Of a DNA stretch of 64,000 nucleotides, positions 1 through 9,805 are shown piece after piece (position 1 is the stretch's first letter; the number at the start of each line of letters is the position of its first letter). The notes beneath the pieces were generated by a model, which saw nothing but the letters and a program-made list of their open reading frames with translations, did no database searches and was not told the DNA's origin. The position numbers and the translations under genes were made by a program. Source of the stretch: CAIVVT01 sp963823095 (GTDB lineage: Bacteria > Acidobacteriota > Terriglobia > Bryobacterales > Bryobacteraceae); assembly GCA_963823095.1 (NCBI GenBank), contig CAWGKI010000019.1, forward strand, positions 186,001 through 250,000, in the 5' to 3' direction.

Positions 1-2
1 TC

Positions 3-2564
3 AATGTCGTAACCAAGTCGGGCACGAACGAGTACCATGGAGCCGCCTTCGAGTATTTACGGAACAACGCCACCGATGCGACCAATTTCTTTGCGACGCA
101 GGCGACACCTTTCCGGCGCAATCAGTTCGGCGGTGCGGTGGGTGGCCCTGTCCGGAAGAACAAGTTGTTCTTCTTCGGCGATTACCAGGGCACCTTGTTC
201 AGAACGAGCAATTCCGAATTTACGAGCGCGCCCACGTCGAAGATGTACCAGGGCGATTTTTCGGAGCTTTACTCGCTGGCGCCGCCCCCAGGCACCGACG
301 CGACCTACAATCAAATCTACGATCCGTTCTCGCGCGTGATCGATGCCAACGGCAACGTCACCTCCGTTACGCCTTTCAGCGGCAATATCATTCCCGGTGG
401 ACGCTTCGATCCCGCGGCCGCAAAAATGAATGCGGATAAGGTCTTCGGGGTATCCAATCTCCCAGGACTCACCAATAATCTGCATTACGGTTATGGGAAC
501 TCCCAGGATGCCCACGTGGGCGACGGCCGCGTCGATTTCAACGCTTCCGACAAACAGAGGCTGTTCTTCCGTTACACCTTGCTGGACTCTACCAATTTGA
601 ATTCGACGACCATCAACCAGTTCTTCCAGGACGGTCAGGCGAATTCGCACAGCGTCAATCAGAACATGCAGCTCACGCTGTTAAGCACTTTGAACGCATC
701 AATGGCGAACGAAGCACGCCTTGGTTACAACCGTACGCACGTGAATACCAGCTCCAATTCGATGAATAAGAATTGGAACAACTACTACGGCATTCCGAAC
801 GGCAATCTCGGCGACCCGATCACGCAGGGCATGTGGGAGACCTACTCGTTGAGCCCAATTTCAAACTTCAGTCAGCCGGATTGGGTGGCGTTCATCATCA
901 GCAACACGATTTCCGTTACCGACAACTTTACGTGGGTGAAGGGGAAACACACCATCAAAGCGGGAGTGAACCTCAATCACGTCGAAGACACGTCCGCGGA
1001 CACGATTGGTGGCGACGATCCGCGCGGTACGCTGTCGTTCGATCCCGCTATGACTTCCTACGGTGGCGTTGCGCCTCCGTTTGCGTATCCTAGCTTTCTC
1101 CTCGGCACGATGACCAGCAGCGCCCGCGCCCGGTTCGTGAATGGTTGGCCGTACCAATCCTACTGGCAGAACGCCTTCTATGCGCAGGACGATATCAAGA
1201 TTCTGCCTTCCCTGACTTTGAACATCGGCTTCCGGTACGAGTCAACCACGAGGCCGATAGAGCGCTACAACCGGCAGTCGAACTGGAACGATCAGAGCAA
1301 TCTGTTGGTCGTCGCCACTAGTGGCAACCGAAGCCCGGCGTTAAACCTGGATAAGGGTGACGTCGGGCCGCGCATCGGTCTCGCCTGGTCGCCGGACCAT
1401 GGAAAGACGAGCGTCCGCGCGGGGTTCGGCATCTCCTACTGGCAGGCCTACTGGAGCGGTCCGTTGACGATTCTGGGTTTGGGTTATCCAAACTACGCCA
1501 AGCAGGCGCTGCTCGCGACAAACAATCTCACACCGAGTCTCCTGCTGTCGCGCGACGGACTGCCACTTGCCGGCGCCGTCTACGATTCATCGGGCAAACT
1601 CGTGATCCCGCAGAACGCGGTGATCAGGGGAACGGACATGAATTGGAAGAGCCAGCAAGTGGCGCAGACGTCAGTGAACGTGCAGCGCGAGTTGATGCAC
1701 GGCATGCTTTTGGACATCGGCTACCTCAGCGTCCGTGGCCTCCACAACAACCACACGACAAACATCAACCAGGCGCCGCCGCAACCTCTCGGCGTGGATT
1801 ACAGCCAGGCCCGCCCTCTCGCCAGCCTGTATCCTCAGTTGGGCGACATCCCCATACAGTTCTCCAACACTGCAAGTTGGTACGACGCTGTAACAGCGCG
1901 CTTCATCGCGCAGATTGGAAAGGGCATCACGCTGAGCGCGAGCTACGCGCATGCGCGCAACTTTTCTAATGGCAACAATATCGACCAGACCAACCTCTGG
2001 CAGTATTACGGTCCCACTCAACAGGACATTGCGCATTCGTTCTCGGCGCAATTCGTGTACGAGCTTCCGTTTGGCCGCGGGAACCGTTTCCTCGCCAACT
2101 CAAACCGTGCAGTAGATGCGTTGTTGGGCGGCTGGCAATACTCGGCCTTCCTGACCGTGCGAAGCGGGTTGCGCTTCGACGTCACTTCCGGCGTGAGTCT
2201 GCTGAACAATGGCCAGGGCAATCGCGCCAACCGCGTCTGCAATGGCTCTGTTTCGAATCCCACAGTGAACATGTGGTTCGACACCAGTTGCTTCGTGGAC
2301 AATCTGGTGGTGGATACTTACGGAAACGCCGGCATCAATCCACTCCACACCGACGGACTGCAACAGTTGGATTCGTCGCTCTTCAAGACATTCAAAATTA
2401 CCGAGCGCGCCAACCTGCAGTTCCGGATGGATGCCTTCAATACCTTCAATCACCCGAACTTCGCGGCTCCCGATAATATCGTGGGTGATCCCAGCGAGGG
2501 TCAGGTCTTCTCCACGTCAGTCGATAACCGCCGCATGCAATTTGGCCTACGGCTGTTCTTCTAG
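3..2564 (+). CDS. TonB-dependent receptor (Oar-like), 5' partial
   Basis: C-terminal ~850 residues of an outer-membrane TonB-dependent receptor of the large Oar-like type. The frame is open from base 3, so the true start, signal peptide, carboxypeptidase-like domain and most of the plug lie upstream of the window. Visible hallmarks are the GGPVRKNKLFFFGDYQG segment typical of this family, alternating amphipathic beta-strand sequence throughout, and a C-terminal strand ending in aromatic residues (FGLRLFF). It probably imports an oligosaccharide or another bulky ligand. It ends 8 bp before the convergent phosphatase gene and lies beside a sugar-metabolism cluster, which suggests a carbohydrate substrate. 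The ligand cannot be read from the sequence. Confidence 0.9.
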   Translation, partial: NVVTKSGTNEYHGAAFEYLRNNATDATNFFATQATPFRRNQFGGAVGGPVRKNKLFFFGDYQGTLFRTSNSEFTSAPTSKMYQGDFSELYSLAPPPGTDATYNQIYDPFSRVIDANGNVTSVTPFSGNIIPGGRFDPAAAKMNADKVFGVSNLPGLTNNLHYGYGNSQDAHVGDGRVDFNASDKQRLFFRYTLLDSTNLNSTTINQFFQDGQANSHSVNQNMQLTLLSTLNASMANEARLGYNRTHVNTSSNSMNKNWNNYYGIPNGNLGDPITQGMWETYSLSPISNFSQPDWVAFIISNTISVTDNFTWVKGKHTIKAGVNLNHVEDTSADTIGGDDPRGTLSFDPAMTSYGGVAPPFAYPSFLLGTMTSSARARFVNGWPYQSYWQNAFYAQDDIKILPSLTLNIGFRYESTTRPIERYNRQSNWNDQSNLLVVATSGNRSPALNLDKGDVGPRIGLAWSPDHGKTSVRAGFGISYWQAYWSGPLTILGLGYPNYAKQALLATNNLTPSLLLSRDGLPLAGAVYDSSGKLVIPQNAVIRGTDMNWKSQQVAQTSVNVQRELMHGMLLDIGYLSVRGLHNNHTTNINQAPPQPLGVDYSQARPLASLYPQLGDIPIQFSNTASWYDAVTARFIAQIGKGITLSASYAHARNFSNGNNIDQTNLWQYYGPTQQDIAHSFSAQFVYELPFGRGNRFLANSNRAVDALLGGWQYSAFLTVRSGLRFDVTSGVSLLNNGQGNRANRVCNGSVSNPTVNMWFDTSCFVDNLVVDTYGNAGINPLHTDGLQQLDSSLFKTFKITERANLQFRMDAFNTFNHPNFAAPDNIVGDPSEGQVFSTSVDNRRMQFGLRLFF

Positions 2565-2572
2565 TATCGAAC

Positions 2573-3589
2573 TCAATGGGCGAGCAGCCCGTGACGCCGT
2601 AGCGCCGCGGCGAGCAAGGGCTCTACGCCGTCGCGGATGAACCGGTTCGCGTATCCTGCCCAGGCAACCTCCGCCTTGACGTTCAATGGAGCTTCGAGCG
2701 GACGCCCGTATTCGTTAGTAACAAAGACGCCGAGTTCGCGCGCGATGAGTTCCGTGCAGAGATCATAGGGATGGCAGCATAGCCCGAGCGTCAGGCCGCG
2801 CGACGCGAGCGTTGCGGCCAAGAGAGGCCTCAGGTCAGCCTGAAAGCGGTCGTGGCCGTTCATGAGTTCGTAGAGTTGCCCGCCGGTGGAGAGGTACTGG
2901 TCTTCGAAGCAATAGGCTTTGCCGCGCCCCCGCAACCCGACAGCCGCCAGCGTAATTTCATCGTCAATCGAAGCCAGGATGTCGCGTCCGCCGGAGAAGA
3001 AACGGGTCACCGAAGCGAACCCATGCGACAGATCCGTGGCCCTCGAAGGCTGCAGCTCCAGCGGACGGCGCTCACCGGTGATGCGGTTGTGCCGTTCGGC
3101 CCCCACTCCGGCGCCGCGAGCCGCCCACATGGAGTCTGAGAGATGCTGCTTCACCAGAGGGATTTCCGTCTGGACCGCCAGATCTATATCGGCCAACGTG
3201 GTGGCTTCGCCCAGGTTCGGAGCGACGCCTGTTAGAATCCAACCGCTGCGCTTCTGGTACATGAGGCAGCGCGTCCCATCCACCGGATCCGCGATAATTC
3301 TCCACTCAGCCGACTCCGCGCGAGTGCCCCGCGGGAGTACAACCTGCCCTCCCGGAAGTCCTTCGGCGATCAAGACAATTGGAGCGATAGTCGCGATTTC
3401 ACGCTCGAAGAGTTCGACCAGCAACTCCTCGCTGACTCGGTCGACGGCATAGATGGTGTCGCCTTCATCGTCCGCGACCACTTGGGAGAGTTCGCCTTCC
3501 GATGCATGCTGGCACGCGTCGACCACGGCGTCGCGGATTCGCGCGTGGATGGACCGCAGTGGACCCAGGAACTGGCTGATCCGCGTCAT
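2573..3589 (-). CDS. Inositol monophosphatase family protein
   Basis: 338-residue protein of the Mg-dependent IMPase/FBPase superfamily. The metal-binding motif DPVDGT sits at residues 101-106, with an upstream acidic position at Glu76 (IAEG) instead of the usual EE pair. ATG 3589 is preferred over the longer open frame because the homologous region begins there and it lies 10 bp after the stop of the DeoR gene, giving a two-gene operon. It should dephosphorylate a cyclitol or sugar phosphate. The changed acidic motif and long C-terminal region suggest a substrate other than inositol phosphate. The neighbouring epimerase, aminotransferase and sugar kinase support a role in unusual sugar metabolism. 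Confidence 0.75.
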   Translation of the reverse strand: MTRISQFLGPLRSIHARIRDAVVDACQHASEGELSQVVADDEGDTIYAVDRVSEELLVELFEREIATIAPIVLIAEGLPGGQVVLPRGTRAESAEWRIIADPVDGTRCLMYQKRSGWILTGVAPNLGEATTLADIDLAVQTEIPLVKQHLSDSMWAARGAGVGAERHNRITGERRPLELQPSRATDLSHGFASVTRFFSGGRDILASIDDEITLAAVGLRGRGKAYCFEDQYLSTGGQLYELMNGHDRFQADLRPLLAATLASRGLTLGLCCHPYDLCTELIARELGVFVTNEYGRPLEAPLNVKAEVAWAGYANRFIRDGVEPLLAAALRRHGLLAH

Positions 3590-3599
3590 TGTTCGATTC

Positions 3600-4409
3600 C
3601 TATTTCGCCACCAACACGCGAGTAATGCCTCGGAGCGTCTCCAACTCCTCAGCCTGGGCACCATTATCCGTGATGACCATGTCGCAGGAGCCCAGGCCGC
3701 AGAAACGATACAGGGCGTCCTGTCCGAACTTGCTGCTGTCCGCGACGAGGATGCGCTCACGGCCCGACGTCAGAAGCGCGCGCTGCGCCTCCGGGTCATT
3801 CACCATCACGCCATCGTTGAGAGAGAGCGCCGCGGCGCCGAAGAAGACCTTGTCGGCGCGGACGGAACCGAGTGCTTCGGCGACAGCGAGGCTGACAAAG
3901 TCATGGCTACTCGCACGGTAAACACCGCCGATCACTTCAACTCGCACGGTGCTACTCTCAGCCAGTTCCACCAGCGAGGCGAGCGAGAAGGTGAACACAG
4001 TGCATCGGCGGTCGCGGAGATGCCGCGCAATGTAGAGCGTGGTCGTGCCGGAATCGAGCACGACCGCCTCGCCGTCCTGGACGAGAGACGCCGCCAGTTT
4101 TCCGATCTTCTCTTTCTCGCTCGCCATTCGCTTCTCGCGTTCGAGAAACGACTTCTCCGCGGGGAATCCTCTGGCGATCCTGACTCCGCCTGGGACGCGT
4201 ATGACTTGGCCGCCGTCGGCCAATTCCTCGATGTCCCTGCGGATCGTCATCTCCGAGACGCCGAACTCCGAGGCCAACTCGGAGAACGTCGCGTTGACCT
4301 TCTTGAGGAGGATGGCGACGATAGCGCTGGCGCGATCCGAGCGTCCGGAATGTGATAAATTCACAACCTGATTCTGCCACACTCTCGGCCGATGAACAAC
4401 GCTTCTCAA
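3600..4409 (-). CDS. DeoR family transcriptional repressor
   Basis: 269-residue regulator with an N-terminal winged helix of DeoR type (EFGVSEMTIRRDIEEL) and a C-terminal sugar-phosphate sensor domain (DSGTTTLYIARHL, then VFFGAAALS and ADSSKFG motifs). DeoR regulators usually repress sugar catabolic genes until a phosphorylated sugar binds the C-terminal domain. The annotated start is the first ATG of the frame; an internal GTG at VVNLSHSG would remove about 15 poorly conserved residues. It is co-transcribed with the IMPase-like gene and divergent from the epimerase-aminotransferase-kinase genes. A perfect TGTGAAA-C-TTTCACA palindrome between the two arms is a likely operator. Confidence 0.88.
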   Translation of the reverse strand: MRSVVHRPRVWQNQVVNLSHSGRSDRASAIVAILLKKVNATFSELASEFGVSEMTIRRDIEELADGGQVIRVPGGVRIARGFPAEKSFLEREKRMASEKEKIGKLAASLVQDGEAVVLDSGTTTLYIARHLRDRRCTVFTFSLASLVELAESSTVRVEVIGGVYRASSHDFVSLAVAEALGSVRADKVFFGAAALSLNDGVMVNDPEAQRALLTSGRERILVADSSKFGQDALYRFCGLGSCDMVITDNGAQAEELETLRGITRVLVAK

Positions 4410-4469
4410 TTGAGTTATTGGGCCAAGACAAAGTGGTCCAAGGTCAAGATGGGATGATTGGCGCTATCA

Positions 4470-4498
4470 TTGACATCTCCGAATCGGCGTGCGAAAAT
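4470..4498 (+). promoter_or_regulatory. Candidate sigma70 promoter of the sugar operon
   Basis: A consensus -35 TTGACA (4470-4475), a 17-bp spacer and a -10-like GAAAAT (4493-4498) face the epimerase gene. The predicted transcription start near 4505 lies just upstream of the palindromic operator, a layout suited to repression by the divergent DeoR protein. Confidence 0.5.
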
Positions 4499-4518
4499 CT
4501 GACTGCATATGATCATTA

Positions 4519-4533
4519 TGTGAAACTTTCACA
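4519..4533. promoter_or_regulatory. Candidate DeoR-family operator palindrome
   Basis: Perfect 7+1+7 palindrome TGTGAAACTTTCACA. The arms extend imperfectly outward to CAT..ATG. DeoR-family regulators often recognise TTTCA/TGAAA half-sites, and the site sits between the divergent DeoR gene and the gene cluster, just downstream of the candidate promoter. Confidence 0.6.
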
Positions 4534-4648
4534 CAATATGCAGCGCTGCGAAAGTTAGCAGAAGGACGTTTTCGAACATCGGGTTTAGACGCTCTTCGAG
4601 TGGCTCTGCGTTCATCGCAGTTCTCATTGTCCGGAACGGGACGAATAA

Positions 4649-5560
4649 ATGATGCCTGGACAGAAGCGACGACTCTTGATCATCGGCGCGAGTGGATTCA
4701 TCGGCCAGCGTCTCGCGGCGATGGCGGCGGACGACTACGATGTTTTCCTGGCGGATCTTGCCGAGCCCGCCACAGTTAACGAAATCAAAATGGACGTCAC
4801 CGATCCCGCGAGTGTGTTCAACGGCTTCGAAACGGCGCGCCCGCAAGTCGTGGTCATGCTGGCGGCCATCGCCGACATCGACCAGTGCGAGCGCCAGCCC
4901 GAATTGGCCAAGGTGGTGAACGTGGATGGCGCGGTCTGCGTCGCCGATCAATGCGCTCGTCGCGCGGCCCGATTCGTGTACACCTCCTCCGCGGCCGTCT
5001 ACGACGGCTCGCGCCATGGTTACGCGGAAGAAGATCCGCCGACGCCCCTCAGTGTCTACGGGCGCACCAAGGCCCAGGCCGAAGTTGAGTTGAGGAGGGT
5101 CCTGCCGGATTCAATCATCCTCCGGCCGGCGCTGGTGCTTGGGTTCTCATCGGTATCGGGGACCAACGCCATGTTGAATAAGTTGGCCAATTCATTCCGC
5201 GCGGGACGGATTGTGCGAGTACCGGACTACGAGTACCGCAACCCGATCGACGCAGACACGATCTGCAGGGCCATTCTGCTTCTCACCGAATTGGAGCAAG
5301 CCCGAGGGGTTTATCACATCGGCGCTGTCGACTCGATTTCACGATTCGAACTCATTTGCCGCCTGGCGGACAGGATGGGTTTCTCCCTCGCTCTGGTCGA
5401 AGCGCAGCGCGAACCCTTGCCCGGTCGAGCGCCGCGCGGCTTCGATCATTTTCTTCTGACCAGCCGCCTGAGCCGGGAAACCGGCATTGAAATGCCAACT
5501 TGCGACGAAGTCCTGGAGAGGTGTTTGCATGCAGTTGCCCAAAGCGATCCACGAGCTTGA
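4649..5560 (+). CDS. NAD(P)-dependent sugar epimerase/dehydratase
   Basis: 303-residue extended short-chain dehydrogenase. The Rossmann nucleotide-binding motif is GASGFIG (about residues 13-19), and the catalytic Tyr/Lys pair is visible in VYGRTK. Serine-rich TSSAAVYD precedes it, as in RmlD/GalE-type nucleotide-sugar enzymes. It probably oxidises or epimerises a sugar or nucleotide sugar for the following aminotransferase. It is the first gene of the plus-strand operon and overlaps the aminotransferase start by 32 bp. The exact substrate is unknown. Confidence 0.85.
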   Translation: MMPGQKRRLLIIGASGFIGQRLAAMAADDYDVFLADLAEPATVNEIKMDVTDPASVFNGFETARPQVVVMLAAIADIDQCERQPELAKVVNVDGAVCVADQCARRAARFVYTSSAAVYDGSRHGYAEEDPPTPLSVYGRTKAQAEVELRRVLPDSIILRPALVLGFSSVSGTNAMLNKLANSFRAGRIVRVPDYEYRNPIDADTICRAILLLTELEQARGVYHIGAVDSISRFELICRLADRMGFSLALVEAQREPLPGRAPRGFDHFLLTSRLSRETGIEMPTCDEVLERCLHAVAQSDPRA

Positions 5561-6722
5561 ATTCAACCACGGAACGATTTACGGCGAGGAGGAAATCGCC
5601 GCCGTCCTGGAGGTGATGAAGGCCAACGCGCCCTCCACCGGCCCCAAGGTCAAGGAATTCGAAGAGGGCTTCGCCGCCTATTGTGGAGCTAATCACAGCC
5701 TCGCTGTGACGTCAGCGACGGCCGGACTGCATCTGGCCTTGATCGCGGCGGGGGTCGGCCCCGGCGACGAAGTCATCACCACACCGATAAGTTGGATCTC
5801 GACGGCAAATGCCGCGGCAGCTCTCGGCGCGCGCCTCGTCTTCGCGGACGTCGATGAGCGCACGCTGAACCTCGATCCGGTTTCGGTCGCCGCCAAAATC
5901 ACGCCGCGAACGAAAGTGATTCTTCCGGTCCACCTCTATGGGCAGTGCTGCGACATGGGCGCTCTGAATGAGATCGCCCGTCCGCGTGGCATTCGCGTGA
6001 TCGAGGACTGTGCCCACGCCGCGGGAGGCGAGTGGAAAGGCCGGAAGAGCGGGACGCTCGGCGACATTGGCTGCTTCAGCTTTCATCAGCAGAAGAACAT
6101 GGTCACGCTCGGCGAAGGCGGCATGAACACGACGAGCGACCGCGGGCTGTACGAGAAGATGCTCTCCTTCAGGTCGCTCTGCTGCCGGACCTACGACCCC
6201 AAGGGCAAGTACCTGCCCATCGACGAATCGGTCACCCCGATGGGCATGCGCTACTGGTATCTCGATTTCGACGGCGTCGGGTTCAACTACCGCATGACGG
6301 ACATGCAGGCCGCCGTCGGGATTGTGCAACTGCGCCGCCTCGACGGGCTCAATGCTCGGCGAGCCGAAATCGCGGCCATGTACAACGAACGCCTCGCTGA
6401 CATCCCCGGCCTTGTTTTGCCCTACGTGTCGCCGGATGTAAAGCATGTCTTCCACGTCTACTGTGTCCTCGTCAAGCCGGAATTCGGCATGAGCAAGGAG
6501 GAGTTCATGTGGAAGCTCTACACCGAGAAACGGATCAAGGTCTGGTCCCACTACATGCCCATTCACTTGACGACCGTGTATCGCAACCAGGGGCACGGTG
6601 CCGGCGAGTGTCCCGTCGCCGAGCGGCTGTTCCACGAGTACGTCAGCATCCCCATCCATCCCCGCTTGACGGACGAAGCGATCGATTACGTGACCGGCGC
6701 GATCCGGGAACTCGCGAAATGA
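5529..6722 (+). CDS. DegT/DnrJ/EryC1/StrS family aminotransferase
   Basis: 397-residue PLP enzyme of the sugar aminotransferase family. Landmarks are TSATAGLHLAL for cofactor phosphate binding, VIEDCAHAAG, and the PLP lysine Lys189 in FSFHQQKNMVTLGEGG. ATG 5529 is preferred because GGAGAGG lies just upstream and MQLPKAIHELEFNHGTIYG matches the usual family N-terminus. It likely transaminates a keto-sugar or keto-cyclitol from glutamate. The start lies inside the preceding gene and the stop overlaps the next start (ATGA), so the three genes are probably translationally coupled. Confidence 0.9.
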   Translation: MQLPKAIHELEFNHGTIYGEEEIAAVLEVMKANAPSTGPKVKEFEEGFAAYCGANHSLAVTSATAGLHLALIAAGVGPGDEVITTPISWISTANAAAALGARLVFADVDERTLNLDPVSVAAKITPRTKVILPVHLYGQCCDMGALNEIARPRGIRVIEDCAHAAGGEWKGRKSGTLGDIGCFSFHQQKNMVTLGEGGMNTTSDRGLYEKMLSFRSLCCRTYDPKGKYLPIDESVTPMGMRYWYLDFDGVGFNYRMTDMQAAVGIVQLRRLDGLNARRAEIAAMYNERLADIPGLVLPYVSPDVKHVFHVYCVLVKPEFGMSKEEFMWKLYTEKRIKVWSHYMPIHLTTVYRNQGHGAGECPVAERLFHEYVSIPIHPRLTDEAIDYVTGAIRELAK

Positions 6723-8120
6723 ACGAATTCACAGCGGCTGTGGAAGGGTTGCGGCAGCCTGGCGGCTGCTTCGCACTGCCGGGACGGATATGCATCGCCC
6801 GCTCGCCAGGTCGCCTGGACGTGATGGGCGGAAACGTGGACTACACGGGTGGACTGGTTTTTCAAGCCACGATTAGGGAGGCGACCTGGGCTGCTGCGCA
6901 ACTCCGGGACGATGGCTTGCTCGTCTTGCATAATCCGCAGATGGCGGAAAGCGGATGGCGTTCCGTGGTCGAGTTCCCTCTCTCCTCGTTAGTCGACGAA
7001 GCCGAGACGCGGCGCTTGGTGAATGCCTCTGCGGATGTCCGCTGGACGAGTTACGTGGCGGGCGTCTTCCACCTCCTGTTGCGCCGTTATCCTGAGAAGC
7101 TCGCGCGCGGAGCGACGCTCTACATCGAGTCGAATGTGCCACTCAATAAAGGCGTCAGTTCCTCGGCCGCCGTCGAAGTGGCCGTCATGAAAGCCGCCGT
7201 TGCGGCCTACGGCATCCCGTCTCGCTGGTATCGAGCTGGCCCAAGCCTGCCAGTGGGTGGAGAATGTCATCGCCGAATCCGGGTGCGGCATCATGGACCA
7301 GGCTGCGGCTGTGCTCGGCGACGAGGGGCACATGTTGCCGCTGCTGTGCCAGCCCTGCACGCCATATCCTCTGGTCCGCCTGCCCGATCAGGTTACAGTC
7401 TGGGGTATCGATTCGGGTGTCAGCCACATGGTGTCCGGCGTCGAATACGAAGCCGCTCGCGCTGCATCATTCATGGGCTACAAAATGATCTGCGACCTGG
7501 AGGGGCTCCCGGTTCGGCTCGATGAGAGCGGCAAGATCCCGCGCTTCACCGATCCGCGATGGAATGGCTATTTCTCGGACATTGATGCATCGCTGTTCCG
7601 GTCCAGATATGAAATGGAACTTCCGGAAATCATGACCTCGCGGGAGTATCTGGCAATCGCGCGCGAGCACGTGGACCCGTTCAGTACTATGCGCGAGGAC
7701 GCTCGCTACAGGGTGAGAGCTTGCACTCGCTACGCCATCGAAGAGCATCTCAGAATCAGGACATTTGTCTCGCTGGCGCGCTGTGCGGCGAGCACGGACT
7801 CGCACGAGCCGTTCAGGATCATGGGCGAGTTGATGTACCAGTCCAACTGGGCTTACACCGAGTGTGGTCTCGGTTGCGACGCAATCGACCAAATTGTCGA
7901 ACTGGTGCGTGAGGCGGGTCCGCGGAGTGGGCTCTTTGGCGCAAAAGTCTCTGGTGGTGGCGCTGGCGGCACGGTGGTTGTACTCGGACTCAAGACGGCA
8001 GCCGAAGCGTTTCGAAATGTAGTGCAAAAGTACGCCGCGGCGCGTGGTTTCGAGCCGTATGTTTTCGAGGGTAGTTCCGCCGGCGCGGACCGCTTTGGCA
8101 CTCTGGTCGTAGGAAACTGA
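6719..8120 (+). pseudogene. L-arabinokinase/galactokinase-like GHMP kinase, split by a frameshift
   Basis: Two overlapping frames together make one complete ~466-residue GHMP sugar kinase. The first half carries GRLDVMGGNVDYTGG and the ATP loop NKGVSSSAAVEVAV. The second carries ENVIAESGCGIMDQ, WGIDSG and GAKVSGGGAGGTVVVLG. These motifs resemble plant-type L-arabinokinase (GRLDVMGG...DYSG) more than classical galactokinase. The two frames join cleanly if one C is removed from the CCC run at 7216-7218 (reading ...YGIRLAGIELAQ). The start overlaps the aminotransferase stop. With no decay outside the single base, this may be an assembly indel in a working gene rather than a true pseudogene. Confidence 0.8.
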
Positions 8121-8197
8121 CGACGGCCTGCCCATGATTGGCGACTTACGGAGCCGTTCCGCGAAGGGCTGCCGCTCAGTCTCTGCGAGGTAATGGG

Positions 8198-9776
8198 ATG
8201 CGCACACTCGAATGGACCGCCGCACTGATAGTCGCCACCTGCCTTGGCCCGGTAGCCCGAGGCGCAGTCGCCCGAGGTCGGCAAACAACGCAAACTCATC
8301 TTCCATGACATCCGGACAGATCGCGACGGCAAGTTGCTGCCCTGGTATTCCGACGACCCTGGCACGGCCTACGACCACGTATTGGGGTTGCTCTGGAACT
8401 ACTGGAAGTACATGCCGTCGTTTTACGAACTCGCTCCGGGTGGTAAGCCGTATGGCGGGCTGAACGTCAAGAAGTACCTCGTCTTTCGAACGCTGGAGGA
8501 TCAAGGCGTGGGGGGCGATCAGTTCGCGATGCTCCTCTCGTCCTGGAAGTTGTATTACGCCTACTCGGGCGACCGCGACGTCCTGGACAACATGATCTAC
8601 CAGGCGGATCACTACCTGGCTCACAGCCTTTCTCCCGCGTCGTCGGCCTGGCCCAACTTGCCTTATCCCTGCAACCTCACGCGGAACGCTGTTTACGACG
8701 GTGACCTGACCTCCGGCAAAGACATTACGCAACCGGACAAGGCGGCTTCGTTCGCCGCGGAACTCGTCGATCTCTACAAGATCACTGGCGAACGGAAGTA
8801 TCTCGAAGCCGCCGACAAGATCGCCACGACGCTGGCTGTCCGGACCAAGGCGGGCGATGCCGACAACTCACCCCTGCCATTCAAAGTGAACGCGTTGACC
8901 GGTGAGGTGAAGTCCCGCTACACAACCAACTGGACGGGCGCCTTGCGACTTTTCGAGTCTCTCATCGCGCTGAAAACCGGAGACGCCGCCGCCTATCAAA
9001 AGGCATTCGATCTGCTGAGCGCATGGCTCAAGCAGTACCCCATGCAGACCAACAAGTGGGGACCGTTCTTCGAGGACATCCCTGGCTGGTCGGACACTGA
9101 GATCAACGAAGGCTCCATGGCCTGGTACATCCTGGAGCACCCATCCTGGGACGCCGACTGGAAGCGCGACGTGCGCGCCATGCAGGACTGGGCGATCGGC
9201 AAGTTCACCATCCGGCACTGGGAGCAGTATGGGCTGACCGTGATTGGCGAGCAGACTGTCTACAACATGCAGGGCAACAGCCACACTTCGCGTCACGCCT
9301 CGGTCGAGTTGCGATATGCGGAAGAGGCCGGCGACCAAGCGCGCGTCGAGGAGTCCATTCGCCAATTGAGTTGGGCCACCTACATGGTCGATTTCGATGG
9401 CAAGAATCGCTACCCCAATTTCGATACCTACGAACTCTGGTGGACGGACGGATATGGCGACTACGTGCGGCACTACCTTCGGGCCATGGCGGCTTGTCCG
9501 CGCGTCGCTCCGCCGGACCAGGATCATCTTCTGCGCTCGACATCGGTCGTGCGCAAGATCGAATACTCGCCAAACGAGATTCGCTACTCCACGTTCGACA
9601 GCAGCGCGACCGAGGTGCTGAGATTGAAAGCAAAGCCGCAACGGATCACAGCCGGTGGATCGTCTCTTCGTCGACGAACTGCAAGCGGGGATGGATGGAC
9701 ATGGGAACCCCTCAAACACGGCGGAATCCTGCACCTGCGTCACAGCTCTTCCGCGGACGTGATGATCCGCATGTGA
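8198..9776 (+). CDS. Secreted six-hairpin glycosidase-like protein, frameshift near the signal peptide
   Basis: About 525 residues. ATG 8198 begins a signal peptide (MRTLEWTAALIVATCLGPVA). The reading frame changes at the CCC run 8256-8258; removing one C gives VAEA|QSPEVGK, a good signal peptidase site running into the long frame. The mature part is rich in Trp/Tyr and helical repeats (LLWNYWKYMP, KAASFAAELVDLYKITGE, KYLEAADKIA), suggesting an (alpha/alpha)6 barrel as in glucuronyl hydrolases and related glycosidases. It probably trims an imported or extracellular glycan for the upstream kinase pathway. The glycoside hydrolase family could not be assigned. The uninterrupted frame alone runs from about 8256 to 9776. 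Confidence 0.65.
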
Positions 9777-9805
9777 CCAGCGGGGAGGAATCGGTAATAG
9801 TCTTC

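Noticed and set aside
3453..4355. Plus-strand 300-codon frame opposite the DeoR gene
   Set aside because: Antisense to a gene with a clear helix-turn-helix and sensor domain; no independent motif.
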